Below are positions 1-8,093 of a stretch of 64,000 bases of DNA, one piece after another. Under the pieces are notes generated by a model. It saw nothing but the letters and a program-made list of their open reading frames with translations. It was not told the DNA's origin and ran no database searches. Origin of the DNA: an uncultured Clostridia bacterium (lineage in GTDB: Bacteria; Bacillota; Clostridia; Oscillospirales; Ruminococcaceae); NCBI GenBank assembly GCA_946567425.1, contig CAMNXF010000001.1, positions 62,001-126,000 on the forward strand, written 5' to 3'. Position 1 is the first letter of the stretch. The number at the start of each line of letters is the position of its first letter. Made by a program: the position numbers and the translations under genes.

Positions 1-1
1 A

Positions 2-1627
2 GGACTTGGAGCGGCTGCTGTCGGAATGCTGCTCTCGATACGCTACAAATCGCAGGGACTACTTATCGTCACGACGCTTTTTTCCGTGCTGCCGATATTC
101 GTCGGAATGAATATGACCTCGCTTTGCGCCTCAGCCGTGTATTTTACTATCGTACACTGTGCCGCAGCAATAATCGCGCGTAAAAACAGCTATAACGCCG
201 CATACGTCATCGGCATAATAACGGCGGTCATCGAAACTTTGCTCCTCGACGCAGCCTCGGGAAGTCTGGATACGGTCTACAGCTGGGCGAGAGCGTTCGT
301 TATCGTTCTGTTTATTATATGCTGCTCAATGTGCTATGTCGGAGGTCTGATACTGAACGCTGTCCAAGAAAACGGAAAGCTCACATCCGCAGAAATTGTG
401 ATCATCTGCATTATGCTCGGCTTTACCGTGCTTTTCGGGAACTCGTGCTTAAGCAATAACGCGTCGGAGCTTACCGCGGGTATCGCCATGCTCACCTTAG
501 CCGTGATCTTTACTATAATCGTTATCGGCATATCTCTGCGCTTCGGTGACGACTGCGTGGCGGCGAACGTTTTGTTCAACTTTATATTTATAACGGTATT
601 TTTCTCGCTGTTCAGCTTCTTCGGCGAGCTTGTAATACGGTACGCGGCTATTCATATTTTCGGTGCGGCGGCGCTTATCGCGGGACTTATATATAACCGC
701 AGACTTTTTAACGGCTGGGGAACAGCGATCACCGCTTTTGCGGAATGTATGTTTCTCGGCGTGCTGTTCACAGTCGAACTTTCGGGCGGCGGACTGTTCG
801 CAATAATCGTAAATCTTATACTGTGGTTCGGGATTATGGCTGTGTATATCGCAAAAAAGAAGCACGACACCTCGTTTTTCCGAGCATACACATTCGCAGT
901 GCTGCTTAATACTGGAATAGTCTGTTCAAATCTGATAACTCGTTACATCACCAATCTTATTATAGTGAGAGAATTATGGAATAACGCGGCTGAACGCATT
1001 GCATTTTCCTCGCTGCTGTGTACAGTGCCTTGGCTCATTCTCGGATTTGTCGCGGGTAAGCTGAGATATATGAAAAAGCTTGCAATGATATCGTCGTTTA
1101 TTTTTTACGGAATAGGTTTTATTTGCCTTTTAACCGCAAACAACGTAAATTATATTAACGGAATGGTCGGCAAATACGAGCTTGGACTTGCCGCTGTTAT
1201 CGCAACAATCGCTGTAAACGCCGCTTCGGTGCTGCCGGTACTGGATATGGCGCTTCAAATTCAGAAAAGGGCTCCGAAATTTACAAAGGCGGTCGGGCTT
1301 ATCGTTTCGGGATACGCGCTTATGTCGCTCACCACTATACTCGGCACAAACGATTTTGTAACGTTCACCAGCTTTATCATCAGCATAATTTATATCGTCA
1401 CTGCGGCAGTCTGGATAATTATCGGCTTTAAACGGCTTAACGCGCTGCTGCGGTACTTCGGTCTGGCGCTCGCGCTGCTCTCCTCGGCTAAGCTGTTTCT
1501 GTTCGACTTCTCCAATATCAACGATATGGGCAGAACGCTGCTGTTTATCGGTTTCGGTATAACGCTGCTCTGTATTGCGTTCGGTTACGGTATTGCGGAA
1601 AAGAAGCTGAAAGAAAACAACAAATAA
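2..1627 (+). CDS. DUF2339-type polytopic membrane protein, 5' end outside window
   Basis: The frame is open from the first bases of the window through a Met at position 26, and the residues before that Met continue in the same hydrophobic Gly/Ala-rich style, so the gene very likely starts upstream and only the C-terminal part (about 541 residues) is seen. It consists almost entirely of membrane helices, about 15 or more, separated by very short loops. The last 60 residues (an R-x-x-G-L-x-L segment, a K-L-F-L-F-D-F motif, then R-x-L-L-F-I-G-F-G and a charged tail) match what is remembered of the C-terminus of DUF2339 proteins. Function is unknown for the family. A bidirectional terminator follows at once. 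It is convergent with the origin operon. The family call is from memory of conserved features, not a search. Confidence 0.65.
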   Translation, partial: GLGAAAVGMLLSIRYKSQGLLIVTTLFSVLPIFVGMNMTSLCASAVYFTIVHCAAAIIARKNSYNAAYVIGIITAVIETLLLDAASGSLDTVYSWARAFVIVLFIICCSMCYVGGLILNAVQENGKLTSAEIVIICIMLGFTVLFGNSCLSNNASELTAGIAMLTLAVIFTIIVIGISLRFGDDCVAANVLFNFIFITVFFSLFSFFGELVIRYAAIHIFGAAALIAGLIYNRRLFNGWGTAITAFAECMFLGVLFTVELSGGGLFAIIVNLILWFGIMAVYIAKKKHDTSFFRAYTFAVLLNTGIVCSNLITRYITNLIIVRELWNNAAERIAFSSLLCTVPWLILGFVAGKLRYMKKLAMISSFIFYGIGFICLLTANNVNYINGMVGKYELGLAAVIATIAVNAASVLPVLDMALQIQKRAPKFTKAVGLIVSGYALMSLTTILGTNDFVTFTSFIISIIYIVTAAVWIIIGFKRLNALLRYFGLALALLSSAKLFLFDFSNINDMGRTLLFIGFGITLLCIAFGYGIAEKKLKENNK

Positions 1628-1633
1628 TAAAAT

Positions 1634-1657
1634 CCCGAAAGGCATTCACCTTTCGGG
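1634..1657. terminator. bidirectional intrinsic terminator between DUF2339 gene and origin operon
   Basis: A 9-bp perfect stem (CCCGAAAGG / CCTTTCGGG) with a 6-nt loop lies between the two convergent stop codons. It is followed by a run of T on the plus strand and by TTTTATTATT on the minus strand, so it can end transcription from both sides. Confidence 0.85.
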
Positions 1658-1662
1658 AATTT

Positions 1663-2694
1663 TTATACAGTAATATAATCATGGATAGCCTCAAATATTA
1701 TCTCGTCTATCCCGCTGACGCGTTTTATATCATGAATGTTGACAAAATCGCCGTAACGCTCGCGGTATTCGATTATCGCCGCAGCTTTGTCCTCGCCTAT
1801 TCCCCAGAGAGTTTGCAGTTCCTCCGAGGACGCCGTGTTTATGTTGACAATATCGGGCTCGTCCGGTTCGATAAGCGGCGCGTCATTGGTTGATACGTCA
1901 GTCGATTGTACGGGCGGCTCGGACGTTGACGAAGATAAGGGTGCGCTTGTTGAAGTTGAGGATACGGTCGAACTCGACGAAGATATTGAAGAACTTACTG
2001 TACTTGTTACAACACTTGACGGGGGCTTGGACATACTTGTCGAGGTTGTTGATTTGCTCGAACTTGACGAAGATGTAGAAGAATTTGTCACAATACTTGA
2101 CGAATGTTCTGTCGTACTTGTTGAGGTTGAGGATTTTGTAGAACTTGATGAAAATACCGAAGAATGTGCCGTACTCGGTTTAAAACTTGACGAGGATTCG
2201 GGTACGCTTGTTTCGGAGGTTGACGATACGATTGGATTTGACGAAGATACGGACGTGTTTGTCGAGGTCGTTAAAGTGTTTGCGGAAACAATGCTTGTCC
2301 GTTCACCGGAGAAAGTTGACAAGCTTGCCGACTTGCTCTCGGACGATAATTGCGAAAAGTACGGAGGTTCTGTTTCGGAGCTCTGTTGTTCTACAGAAAG
2401 AGCGGTCTGCGTTTCGGAGGACATCGGAGGTTCGGCACTAGTTTCTGTCGACGCAGAGCAGCTCGACTGCAACGAACTTTGATCAGGATATGCTGCCGAA
2501 GTTTTGTTATCACTTTCCAACGGAATATCTGAGGTACTCTCCGAGACCACGGCGTTTGTTTTCGGAACAGAACCCACAAAAGTTTCGACACTTCTCTCCA
2601 AGGACAGATTTTCCGCCGCGACCAATACCACAGCCAAGCCGCCGACAACAAAAACACCGGCTTTGACTATTGAGCCTATCACCTTTAATTTCAT
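1663..2694 (-). CDS. ComEA-like helix-hairpin-helix protein with long Ser/Thr-rich stalk
   Basis: The 343-residue product has a short N-terminal tail, one membrane helix (about residues 8-26), a low-complexity stalk of some 230 residues made mainly of Ser and Thr, and a C-terminal helix-hairpin-helix region of about 65 residues (IVNINTAS, LWGIGEDKAAAII, IKRVSGIDE). That C-terminus is typical of ComEA, the membrane-anchored DNA receptor for competence, and of other HhH proteins. A signal-anchor with the HhH domain outside is the simplest topology. The start at 2694 is preferred over 2709 because GGTGG stands 5 bases before it. It lies 16 bases after the RemB-like gene and closes the origin operon. 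The stalk is far longer than in Bacillus ComEA. No comEC is visible nearby, so a DNA-uptake role is inference. Confidence 0.75.
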   Translation of the reverse strand: MKLKVIGSIVKAGVFVVGGLAVVLVAAENLSLERSVETFVGSVPKTNAVVSESTSDIPLESDNKTSAAYPDQSSLQSSCSASTETSAEPPMSSETQTALSVEQQSSETEPPYFSQLSSESKSASLSTFSGERTSIVSANTLTTSTNTSVSSSNPIVSSTSETSVPESSSSFKPSTAHSSVFSSSSTKSSTSTSTTEHSSSIVTNSSTSSSSSSKSTTSTSMSKPPSSVVTSTVSSSISSSSSTVSSTSTSAPLSSSTSEPPVQSTDVSTNDAPLIEPDEPDIVNINTASSEELQTLWGIGEDKAAAIIEYRERYGDFVNIHDIKRVSGIDEIIFEAIHDYITV

Positions 2695-2710
2695 ATATCC
2701 ACCAAACATA

Positions 2711-2950
2711 CTATACTTTTTTGTTCCGCTTCACTATTGTACTGTGCGAAACGTTAGAAATATAAGTTTTATTTTCCGTTACAATAAAACTTTTCGGCAT
2801 ATCCTCCGAAACATTGACTACCCGTCCGTTTTTCTGACAGGCGTTAAGGAAGTCGGCGGTTATTCGGCTGACCGAACATTCCTCAATATCGAATATCCCG
2901 ACAATCTCGTCGGAGCGCACCGAAATATCCCCGCCCAAAAAAAGAAACAT
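2711..2950 (-). CDS. remB: RemB/YaaB-like DUF370 protein
   Basis: A 79-residue protein that begins MFLFLGGDISV and contains PKSFIVT and YISNVS, the conserved positions of the DUF370 family (extracellular matrix regulatory protein RemB, formerly YaaB). In Bacillus the same gene sits directly after recF in the dnaA region, which is the arrangement here: the start is 4 bases past the recF stop. The family includes RemA, a DNA-binding regulator of biofilm matrix genes; RemB function is less clear. Length is normal for the family. The assignment rests on motif plus synteny. Confidence 0.85.
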   Translation of the reverse strand: MFLFLGGDISVRSDEIVGIFDIEECSVSRITADFLNACQKNGRVVNVSEDMPKSFIVTENKTYISNVSHSTIVKRNKKV

Positions 2951-2954
2951 ATCT

Positions 2955-4082
2955 TCATCTCACTTCCGTAAACGTACCCTTGTCGGCAGTCCAGACCTTT
3001 CCGCCGTTCAATGACGAGAGGTCATCTATATTACAGCAAGTAATAAAAACCTGTGATTTTTCAATATTGTGAATTACAAAATCCCGTCTTACACAGTCCA
3101 GCTCACTTAAAATATCATCTAGGATAATGACCGGATAGGTCTTGTTTTTGCGGCGGATTATCTCAGCTTCGGATAATTTCAGCGCCAGTGCAATACTCCT
3201 CACTTGCCCTTGTGACGCGAAATCCCTCGCCGCCATTCCGTTAATAAAGAAGTTCACGTCGTCGCGGTGAACTCCTGAAAGTGTGTAGTGCAGCTTCATT
3301 TCTGCTTCAAGATTGTTTTCCAGAGCAGAGATATATTGTTTATACAAGTTGTCTATATCATTAAAATTTATACTGTCCGTCTTAAAAATAGAGCTTATAT
3401 ACTCCATTGTGAGCTTTTCCAAACCGTTTGAAAGCTCCGAATATATTCCCGCGGCGCACTTTTTCAGAAATGAAAAGTACTTCAGCCGTCCATAGGTCAC
3501 GTTAATCCCCTCTGCGGCAAGCACCTCGTTCCAAGCCGCAAGCTGCGCCGAAACGCTTTGCTTTTCGCTGTTGTTGAATGACAGTATATTATTCCGCTGC
3601 TTTAATCCCTTATTATAACGCGACAGCTTTTTCAAATGCGTTTTCGTCTGCATAAGCGCAACGTCGTCCAGATAATCGCGCCGCAGTTCGGGAGAACCCT
3701 TTATCAGATTAAGATGTTCCGGTATAAAAACCACATATTTTAACACTCCGTATAATTCTGCAGCGTCTTTCATTTTAATACCGTTGTACTTTACCGATAC
3801 ATTATTTTTACTGATAGTATAATCAATAACATTCTCACGGTCTGTAATATCATCACGGAAAAACAGCTTTACCGCGACTTCGGCTTTCGGATCGTCGGCG
3901 GGAATATACTGTGAAAAACGAACGCGCCGGAAGCTGCCGCCCAGACAAACCGAAACAGCCTCGCAGAGGTTGGTTTTGCCTTGGGCATTGCGTCCGACGA
4001 AAATATTCAGATTTTTGTCAAGATCAAGCTCGGTTTCCTTTATATTGCGGAAATTTCGTATATACAGCTTTGTGATATACAT
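2955..4082 (-). CDS. recF: DNA replication/repair protein RecF
   Basis: This 375-residue SMC-like ATPase loads RecA at single-strand gaps together with RecO and RecR. All expected elements are visible: Walker A GRNAQGKTNL near residue 31, the ABC signature ASQGQVRSIALALKLSEAE near 287, and Walker B VIILDDILSELD near 320. The start codon overlaps the stop of the upstream S4-domain gene by one base (TAATG), which points to translational coupling. Length and position in the dnaA-dnaN-yaaA-recF order are standard for Bacillota. Confidence 0.97.
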   Translation of the reverse strand: MYITKLYIRNFRNIKETELDLDKNLNIFVGRNAQGKTNLCEAVSVCLGGSFRRVRFSQYIPADDPKAEVAVKLFFRDDITDRENVIDYTISKNNVSVKYNGIKMKDAAELYGVLKYVVFIPEHLNLIKGSPELRRDYLDDVALMQTKTHLKKLSRYNKGLKQRNNILSFNNSEKQSVSAQLAAWNEVLAAEGINVTYGRLKYFSFLKKCAAGIYSELSNGLEKLTMEYISSIFKTDSINFNDIDNLYKQYISALENNLEAEMKLHYTLSGVHRDDVNFFINGMAARDFASQGQVRSIALALKLSEAEIIRRKNKTYPVIILDDILSELDCVRRDFVIHNIEKSQVFITCCNIDDLSSLNGGKVWTADKGTFTEVR

Positions 4083-4348
4083 TATTCCTTGTCGACATCC
4101 GCCGCTTTTTCTGCTTCGAGCGCCGCGGCAGTTTCCTCATCAAATACTACCTTGTACTTTTTGTTTTTAAATTCAATAACGTCTCCCGGCTTAATCTTTT
4201 TGCCGCGCTTGGTGCAGCATTCGCCGTTTACGCTGAACTCGCCGAGATCTATCAAAATTTTAGCTTTTGCTCCCGTCTCGGTAAATCCCGAAAACTTTAC
4301 GAGCTGATCCAGCTTTATCGAGGGGGTAGTTATCTTTAATTCTTCCAT
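4082..4348 (-). CDS. yaaA: S4-domain RNA-binding protein YaaA (RlbA)
   Basis: An 88-residue S4-fold protein (IKLDQLVKFSGFTETGAKAK, then FSVNGE and the KIKPGDVIEF strand). The small S4 protein between dnaN and recF is a constant of Gram-positive origins and has been linked to ribosome or 50S assembly. The C-terminus carries an acidic and Ala-rich tail of about 20 residues beyond the S4 fold. Its stop overlaps the recF start by one base. Confidence 0.93.
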   Translation of the reverse strand: MEELKITTPSIKLDQLVKFSGFTETGAKAKILIDLGEFSVNGECCTKRGKKIKPGDVIEFKNKKYKVVFDEETAAALEAEKAADVDKE

Positions 4349-4387
4349 AATTATCTCCTATCTTATATAGTTATTGACAAAATTATG

Positions 4388-5488
4388 TTACTTTAAACGC
4401 ATGGGAAGCAGCAGGAACGTAAATTCCTTGCCCTCCATGGGAGCGATTATTACAGGCGACACAGCCGAACCCGTAAGTATCAGCTTTACGCTGTCCGAAT
4501 CGGAAGCCTTGAAAGCGTCCAAAAGAAACTTAGCGTTAAAACCTATTGTGATTGGTTCTCCGTTATACTTAATGTTTATTTTATCGTTTATTTTACCAAG
4601 AGACGTAGAACAGCTCACGGTAAGCGAATCGCCGTTGAACTCGCAACGAACAGGTGACTTATTCTTCTCGTTGATGAACAGCATCGTGCGGTCAAGAACT
4701 TCAATTATCTCACGGCATTTGATCTCCGCAAAAACGCTCTCCTCACACTGAAAATGCTTTTTGTATTCCATAAACTCGCCGTTAATAAGACGCGAAATCA
4801 TGGTATAGCTGCCTATCTCAAAGGAAATCTGATTTTTCTCTATGCTTACGGTAACGTTTTTGTCATTCTCGTCCGAAAGCAAATGAACCAGCTCGTCAAG
4901 CGTTCTCGCGGGAACAATGAATTTTGTGCCCTCATAAGTCATAGGCTCGCGGCGAAGCGCTATTCTTATGCCGTCTACCGCGACAACATTCAAAACGTTC
5001 TCTGAGATTTCAAACAGACAACCCGTAAGCGCGGGTTTTGTATCAGTCACAGCGCACGCGTATTTTGTCTGGGTTATCATACTCTTGAGCGTTTTCTGCG
5101 GCATAGTAAAGCCCTGTTCCACATTCGCCTGCGGAACGGGCGGATATTCGTCCGATCTCATACACATAACAGAAAGCTCCGACGCTCCGTTTACAATAGT
5201 TGCCATATTATTTTCGCCAATATCAAAATTGAGAGTACCCGATGGCATTCTTCTTATAATATCGGAGAGCATTCTGGCATTGATGACTGTGCTGCCGTTT
5301 TCGCCGTTCTCTACCGTTATCTCCGTTCTTATACCTATTTCAAGGTTATAACCCGTAATTGACAGAACGTTATTATCAAGCTCCATTAAAACACCCTCAA
5401 GCGCCGCGATCGTCGATTTGGACGACGCTGCCTTTGAAGTAGTCGTTACAGCTTCAAGAATAACATCTTTAGCGCAGCTGAATTTCAT
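4388..5488 (-). CDS. dnaN: DNA polymerase III sliding clamp (beta subunit)
   Basis: The 366-residue beta clamp tethers DNA polymerase III to the template. The start at 5488 (MKFSCAKD) is chosen because AAGGAG lies upstream and the protein then begins like other DnaN; the longer frame to 5560 adds 24 residues unlike the family. It shows three repeated clamp folds and ends in FLLLPMRLK, close to the usual C-terminal LPVR strand. It lies downstream of dnaA with a 357-nt gap and upstream of yaaA, and is probably transcribed both from dnaA and from a promoter in that gap. Confidence 0.97.
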   Translation of the reverse strand: MKFSCAKDVILEAVTTTSKAASSKSTIAALEGVLMELDNNVLSITGYNLEIGIRTEITVENGENGSTVINARMLSDIIRRMPSGTLNFDIGENNMATIVNGASELSVMCMRSDEYPPVPQANVEQGFTMPQKTLKSMITQTKYACAVTDTKPALTGCLFEISENVLNVVAVDGIRIALRREPMTYEGTKFIVPARTLDELVHLLSDENDKNVTVSIEKNQISFEIGSYTMISRLINGEFMEYKKHFQCEESVFAEIKCREIIEVLDRTMLFINEKNKSPVRCEFNGDSLTVSCSTSLGKINDKINIKYNGEPITIGFNAKFLLDAFKASDSDSVKLILTGSAVSPVIIAPMEGKEFTFLLLPMRLK

Positions 5489-5845
5489 AATTGAAATTCT
5501 CCTTTCCTTTTGCAGGCAATAATACAGACCGCGTATCCGTAGTCCGTCGGTAAACGTCAAATGGCAAACGGCAAGTCACGCTTTTGTTCGGCATTGACGG
5601 CTCTTTCCGGACGACGGCACTTTGCCGCCTTTTTTATCGCAGAAAAAAACAAAAAAGTAATTTTTATATTTTAATAATAATAATAAGGGCGGTTGAAACG
5701 GTGGAAAATATCCCAAGTCCTTGTCCCGTAAGCCCTCGGGTACTCAAAATTTTTAACGCGGCTTTGTAGAGAATTTCTTAAAAGGTTAAAATCTTTTTCT
5801 CTGTTGTTAAGTCTGTTAAATAACGTTGAATACTCCGTTAAAAAG
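5489..5845. other. dnaA-dnaN intergenic region
   Basis: This 357-base gap has no convincing gene. It holds AT-rich stretches near 5650-5690 (TTATTATTATTATTAAAATATAAAA on the minus strand, in two parts) that could carry the dnaN promoter, but no clear -35/-10 pair was found. A short hairpin-like CCCG..CGGG element lies near 5729-5746. Further oriC elements in this spacer, as in bipartite Bacillus-type origins, are possible but no DnaA box was recognised. Confidence 0.4.
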
Positions 5846-7198
5846 CTATTGGTTTGTCTTGATATTTTTAATGATATCCTCAACTATCGAGCGGAAACCG
5901 CTGTCGCGTTCCATTTCCTCCTTGACGGACTTTATAGCGTATACGACGGTGGAATGATCTCGTCCGTTAAACTCCTGACCTATCGCCTCATATGGCAGAC
6001 CGGTGACCTCCTGTATCACATAAATAGCGACCTTGCGCGCCTGCGATATATTCGCGGTGCGGCGCTGGGAGCGCATTTCGTCCGGTTCAACGTTGTATAT
6101 TTTGGCGACCTCTCCGATTATCTTGTCAACGGTCACGGGGATAGGCTGATGATCGGTGACTATGTCCTTAATGACGTTCTGCGCAACCGCAATCGTCGGC
6201 TTAACTTGGGAAACCGTATACAAAGCGTTCAGCTTTGTTACCACTCCCTCTATTTGACGGATATTGGATTTGAGCTTTGTCGCAATGTAATCAATAACGT
6301 CCTCGGAGATATTGAAATGCAACAGCTCCGCCTTGCGCTGAATAATTGCGAGCCTTGTTTCGTACTCCGGAGGCTTTACGTCGGCGGCGAGACCGCTCGA
6401 GAAACGTGTCCTCAATCTGTCCGAAATAGACTTGATCTCTTTTGCGGGTCTATCCGAGGTGAGCACGATGACCTTATTCTGGTTATACAGCTCGTTGAAT
6501 ATGTGGAAGAATTTTTCCTCGGTCTGCTCTTTACCCGCGATAAACTGTATATCGTCAATAAGCAGAGCGTCCGCACTTCTGTATTTCTCGTCAAATACCT
6601 CCACATTGTTTGCGGAAATGGAATGTAGAAACTCATTTGTAAAGGTCTCGGCGGGTATATATATAATGTTGATCCCGGGAAAGTTGGATTTCATTTCGCT
6701 TTCGATAGCTGAGAGCAGATGCGTCTTTCCAAGTCCCGAATCGCCGTAGATAAACAGCGGATTATATTTTTCGTGCTGCTTTTTTGAAACAGCCTTTGCC
6801 GCGGCGAACGCCAGATTATTCGACGGACCGACGATAAAGTTGTCAAATGTATAAGTCATTTTTTTGTCGATAATACTTACAGGTTCTGAATTAGATATGA
6901 TAGTATCGGGTATCGTAGGCTTCTGAACCGATAAACCTTCGTCAATTATGATCTCGACGTTCATAGGCACACCGAGAATGACTTTCAGCTGCTCTTCAAT
7001 ATGTGTCGAAAAAAGGGAATTGAAAGTTTCCTTTCTGAATTCGTTATCTGTTGCAAGCACAAAAGTATTGCCCTCCATTTTAACGGGCAAAAACCTATCC
7101 AGCCACAGAGAGCGCGCCGAATCGGATATATCATATTCCCTTACGCAGTTATCAACCACTGCCTGATAAATATCCGATAAAGAAGTCAAAGGGTTCAT
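5846..7198 (-). CDS. dnaA: Chromosomal replication initiator DnaA
   Basis: The 450-residue AAA+ initiator binds DnaA boxes, melts oriC and loads the helicase. Visible parts: N-terminal domain I, a short linker, Walker A GDSGLGKTHLL near residue 150, Walker B ALLIDDIQF near 213, and the domain IV helix-turn-helix with the signature GRDHSTVVYA near 420. Start 7198 (MNPLTSL) fits the family and has GGTG upstream; the frame to 7219 adds seven residues. A sigma-A promoter lies at 7269-7297. The intact GRDHSTV signature predicts recognition of normal TTATNCACA-type boxes. Confidence 0.98.
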   Translation of the reverse strand: MNPLTSLSDIYQAVVDNCVREYDISDSARSLWLDRFLPVKMEGNTFVLATDNEFRKETFNSLFSTHIEEQLKVILGVPMNVEIIIDEGLSVQKPTIPDTIISNSEPVSIIDKKMTYTFDNFIVGPSNNLAFAAAKAVSKKQHEKYNPLFIYGDSGLGKTHLLSAIESEMKSNFPGINIIYIPAETFTNEFLHSISANNVEVFDEKYRSADALLIDDIQFIAGKEQTEEKFFHIFNELYNQNKVIVLTSDRPAKEIKSISDRLRTRFSSGLAADVKPPEYETRLAIIQRKAELLHFNISEDVIDYIATKLKSNIRQIEGVVTKLNALYTVSQVKPTIAVAQNVIKDIVTDHQPIPVTVDKIIGEVAKIYNVEPDEMRSQRRTANISQARKVAIYVIQEVTGLPYEAIGQEFNGRDHSTVVYAIKSVKEEMERDSGFRSIVEDIIKNIKTNQ

Positions 7199-7268
7199 TA
7201 TTTTTTCACCATTCCACAAAAATTAAAATATCAAAAAAATTCACAATCAAACAGAATTTCATATAATA

Positions 7269-7297
7269 ATTATACCATAACCGACAAATTTTTTCAA
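7269..7297 (-). promoter_or_regulatory. sigma-A promoter of dnaA
   Basis: On the minus strand TTGAAA and TATAAT are separated by exactly 17 bases. The -10 box lies about 70 bases upstream of the dnaA start, next to possible DnaA-binding sites, so autoregulation is plausible. Confidence 0.8.
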
Positions 7298-7940
7298 GCA
7301 GAAATAACGCCATAAAAAATCGAATAAACTGTACATAATAAACAAATGAGAAATGTTTTTTATTAAAAATTTTTGAATATATTGAGTTTAAAAAAAAAAT
7401 TCACAGGATTTTAACTCTTTTCTGTTCAAAACCGAAATATTCAATTATACGGGTTGGATATTCTCCGTTAATTGTTGAAAACTCTGTTGAAAGTGTGAAA
7501 AAGTCCCTTACCTATTTGATTTGTTTTTTCAGTATTTATTCAATCATGTCAAGATCTGTGAAAAAAATACATTTTTATCCTGAAAAATATACAGATCGTT
7601 ATTTTATTTTTCTCATTATTTTAATTAAATATCATTTTTTTAAACATTATCTCCTAAAAACTATTTAACAATTTCTTTTAAACAGCTTTTCCTGATGATT
7701 AATCAACATTCAAAATGTGGAAAGATGGGCAGTTTGGTTGAAAACTCTGTTGAAAATGTTAAAAAACGTTATTCCTAACGCATAATTCTTTTTTGTGGAC
7801 AAGTTATAAGTCAAGTTGAATGTCGGTTGATTTTTTGAGGATAACTTTTTTGTTAACTTTACTCTGTTGATTGTTAAAAGTTTGGAGAACATTTTATCAT
7901 AAATTAGCGTATTAAAGCTGTTGTTGGAGTTATCTTTTTT

Positions 7941-8001
7941 GTTTCCGCACGGTTGCGAGAGGAAATAAAGAAAAAAAACGAAACCACTGGTGACAACAAA
8001 A
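7941..8001 (-). repeat. dispersed intergenic repeat, copy A
   Basis: Contains the block CCGCACGGTTGCGAGAGGA followed by AACGAAACCACTGGTGACAA. The same two blocks, in either orientation and with few changes, recur at 26920-27004, 35792-35859 and 40020-40047, always between genes. No coding potential is seen. Confidence 0.65.
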
Positions 8002-8041
8002 AAAAGCATATCTCTTATAACAACAGTGCGTCAACAAAAAA

Positions 8042-8070
8042 ACCCCGTTCAACAATATGCCAAACGGGGT
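8042..8070 (-). terminator. terminator of the cheA-cheW-cheR-cheB operon
   Basis: An 8-bp stem, ACCCCGTT / AACGGGGT, is followed on the minus strand by seven T. It lies just past the cheB stop and separates the chemotaxis operon from oriC. Confidence 0.88.
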
Positions 8071-8093
8071 ATACCTATTATAATATTATATGC

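Larger units (their letters stand above)
7199..8040. other. putative chromosomal origin of replication (oriC)
   Basis: About 840 bases of very AT-rich, gene-free DNA upstream of dnaA. A near-consensus DnaA box (TGTGGACAA) is at 7794-7802. Weaker ones are TGTGGAAAG at 7716-7724 and TGTGAAAAA at 7494-7502 and 7557-7565. A 19-nt direct repeat, GTTGAAAACTCTGTTGAAA, occurs at 7474-7492 and 7737-7755. Long A/T runs at 7330-7400 and 7560-7680 could serve as the unwinding element. The location between dnaA and a divergent block, plus composition, supports the call; no perfect TTATCCACA box was found. Confidence 0.75.

Noticed and set aside
1787-2482. 231-residue acidic open frame on the plus strand
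   Set aside because: It is the complement of the Ser/Thr-rich repeat stalk of the ComEA-like protein; its Val/Asp/Glu-rich composition is a by-product and it has no ribosome binding site.
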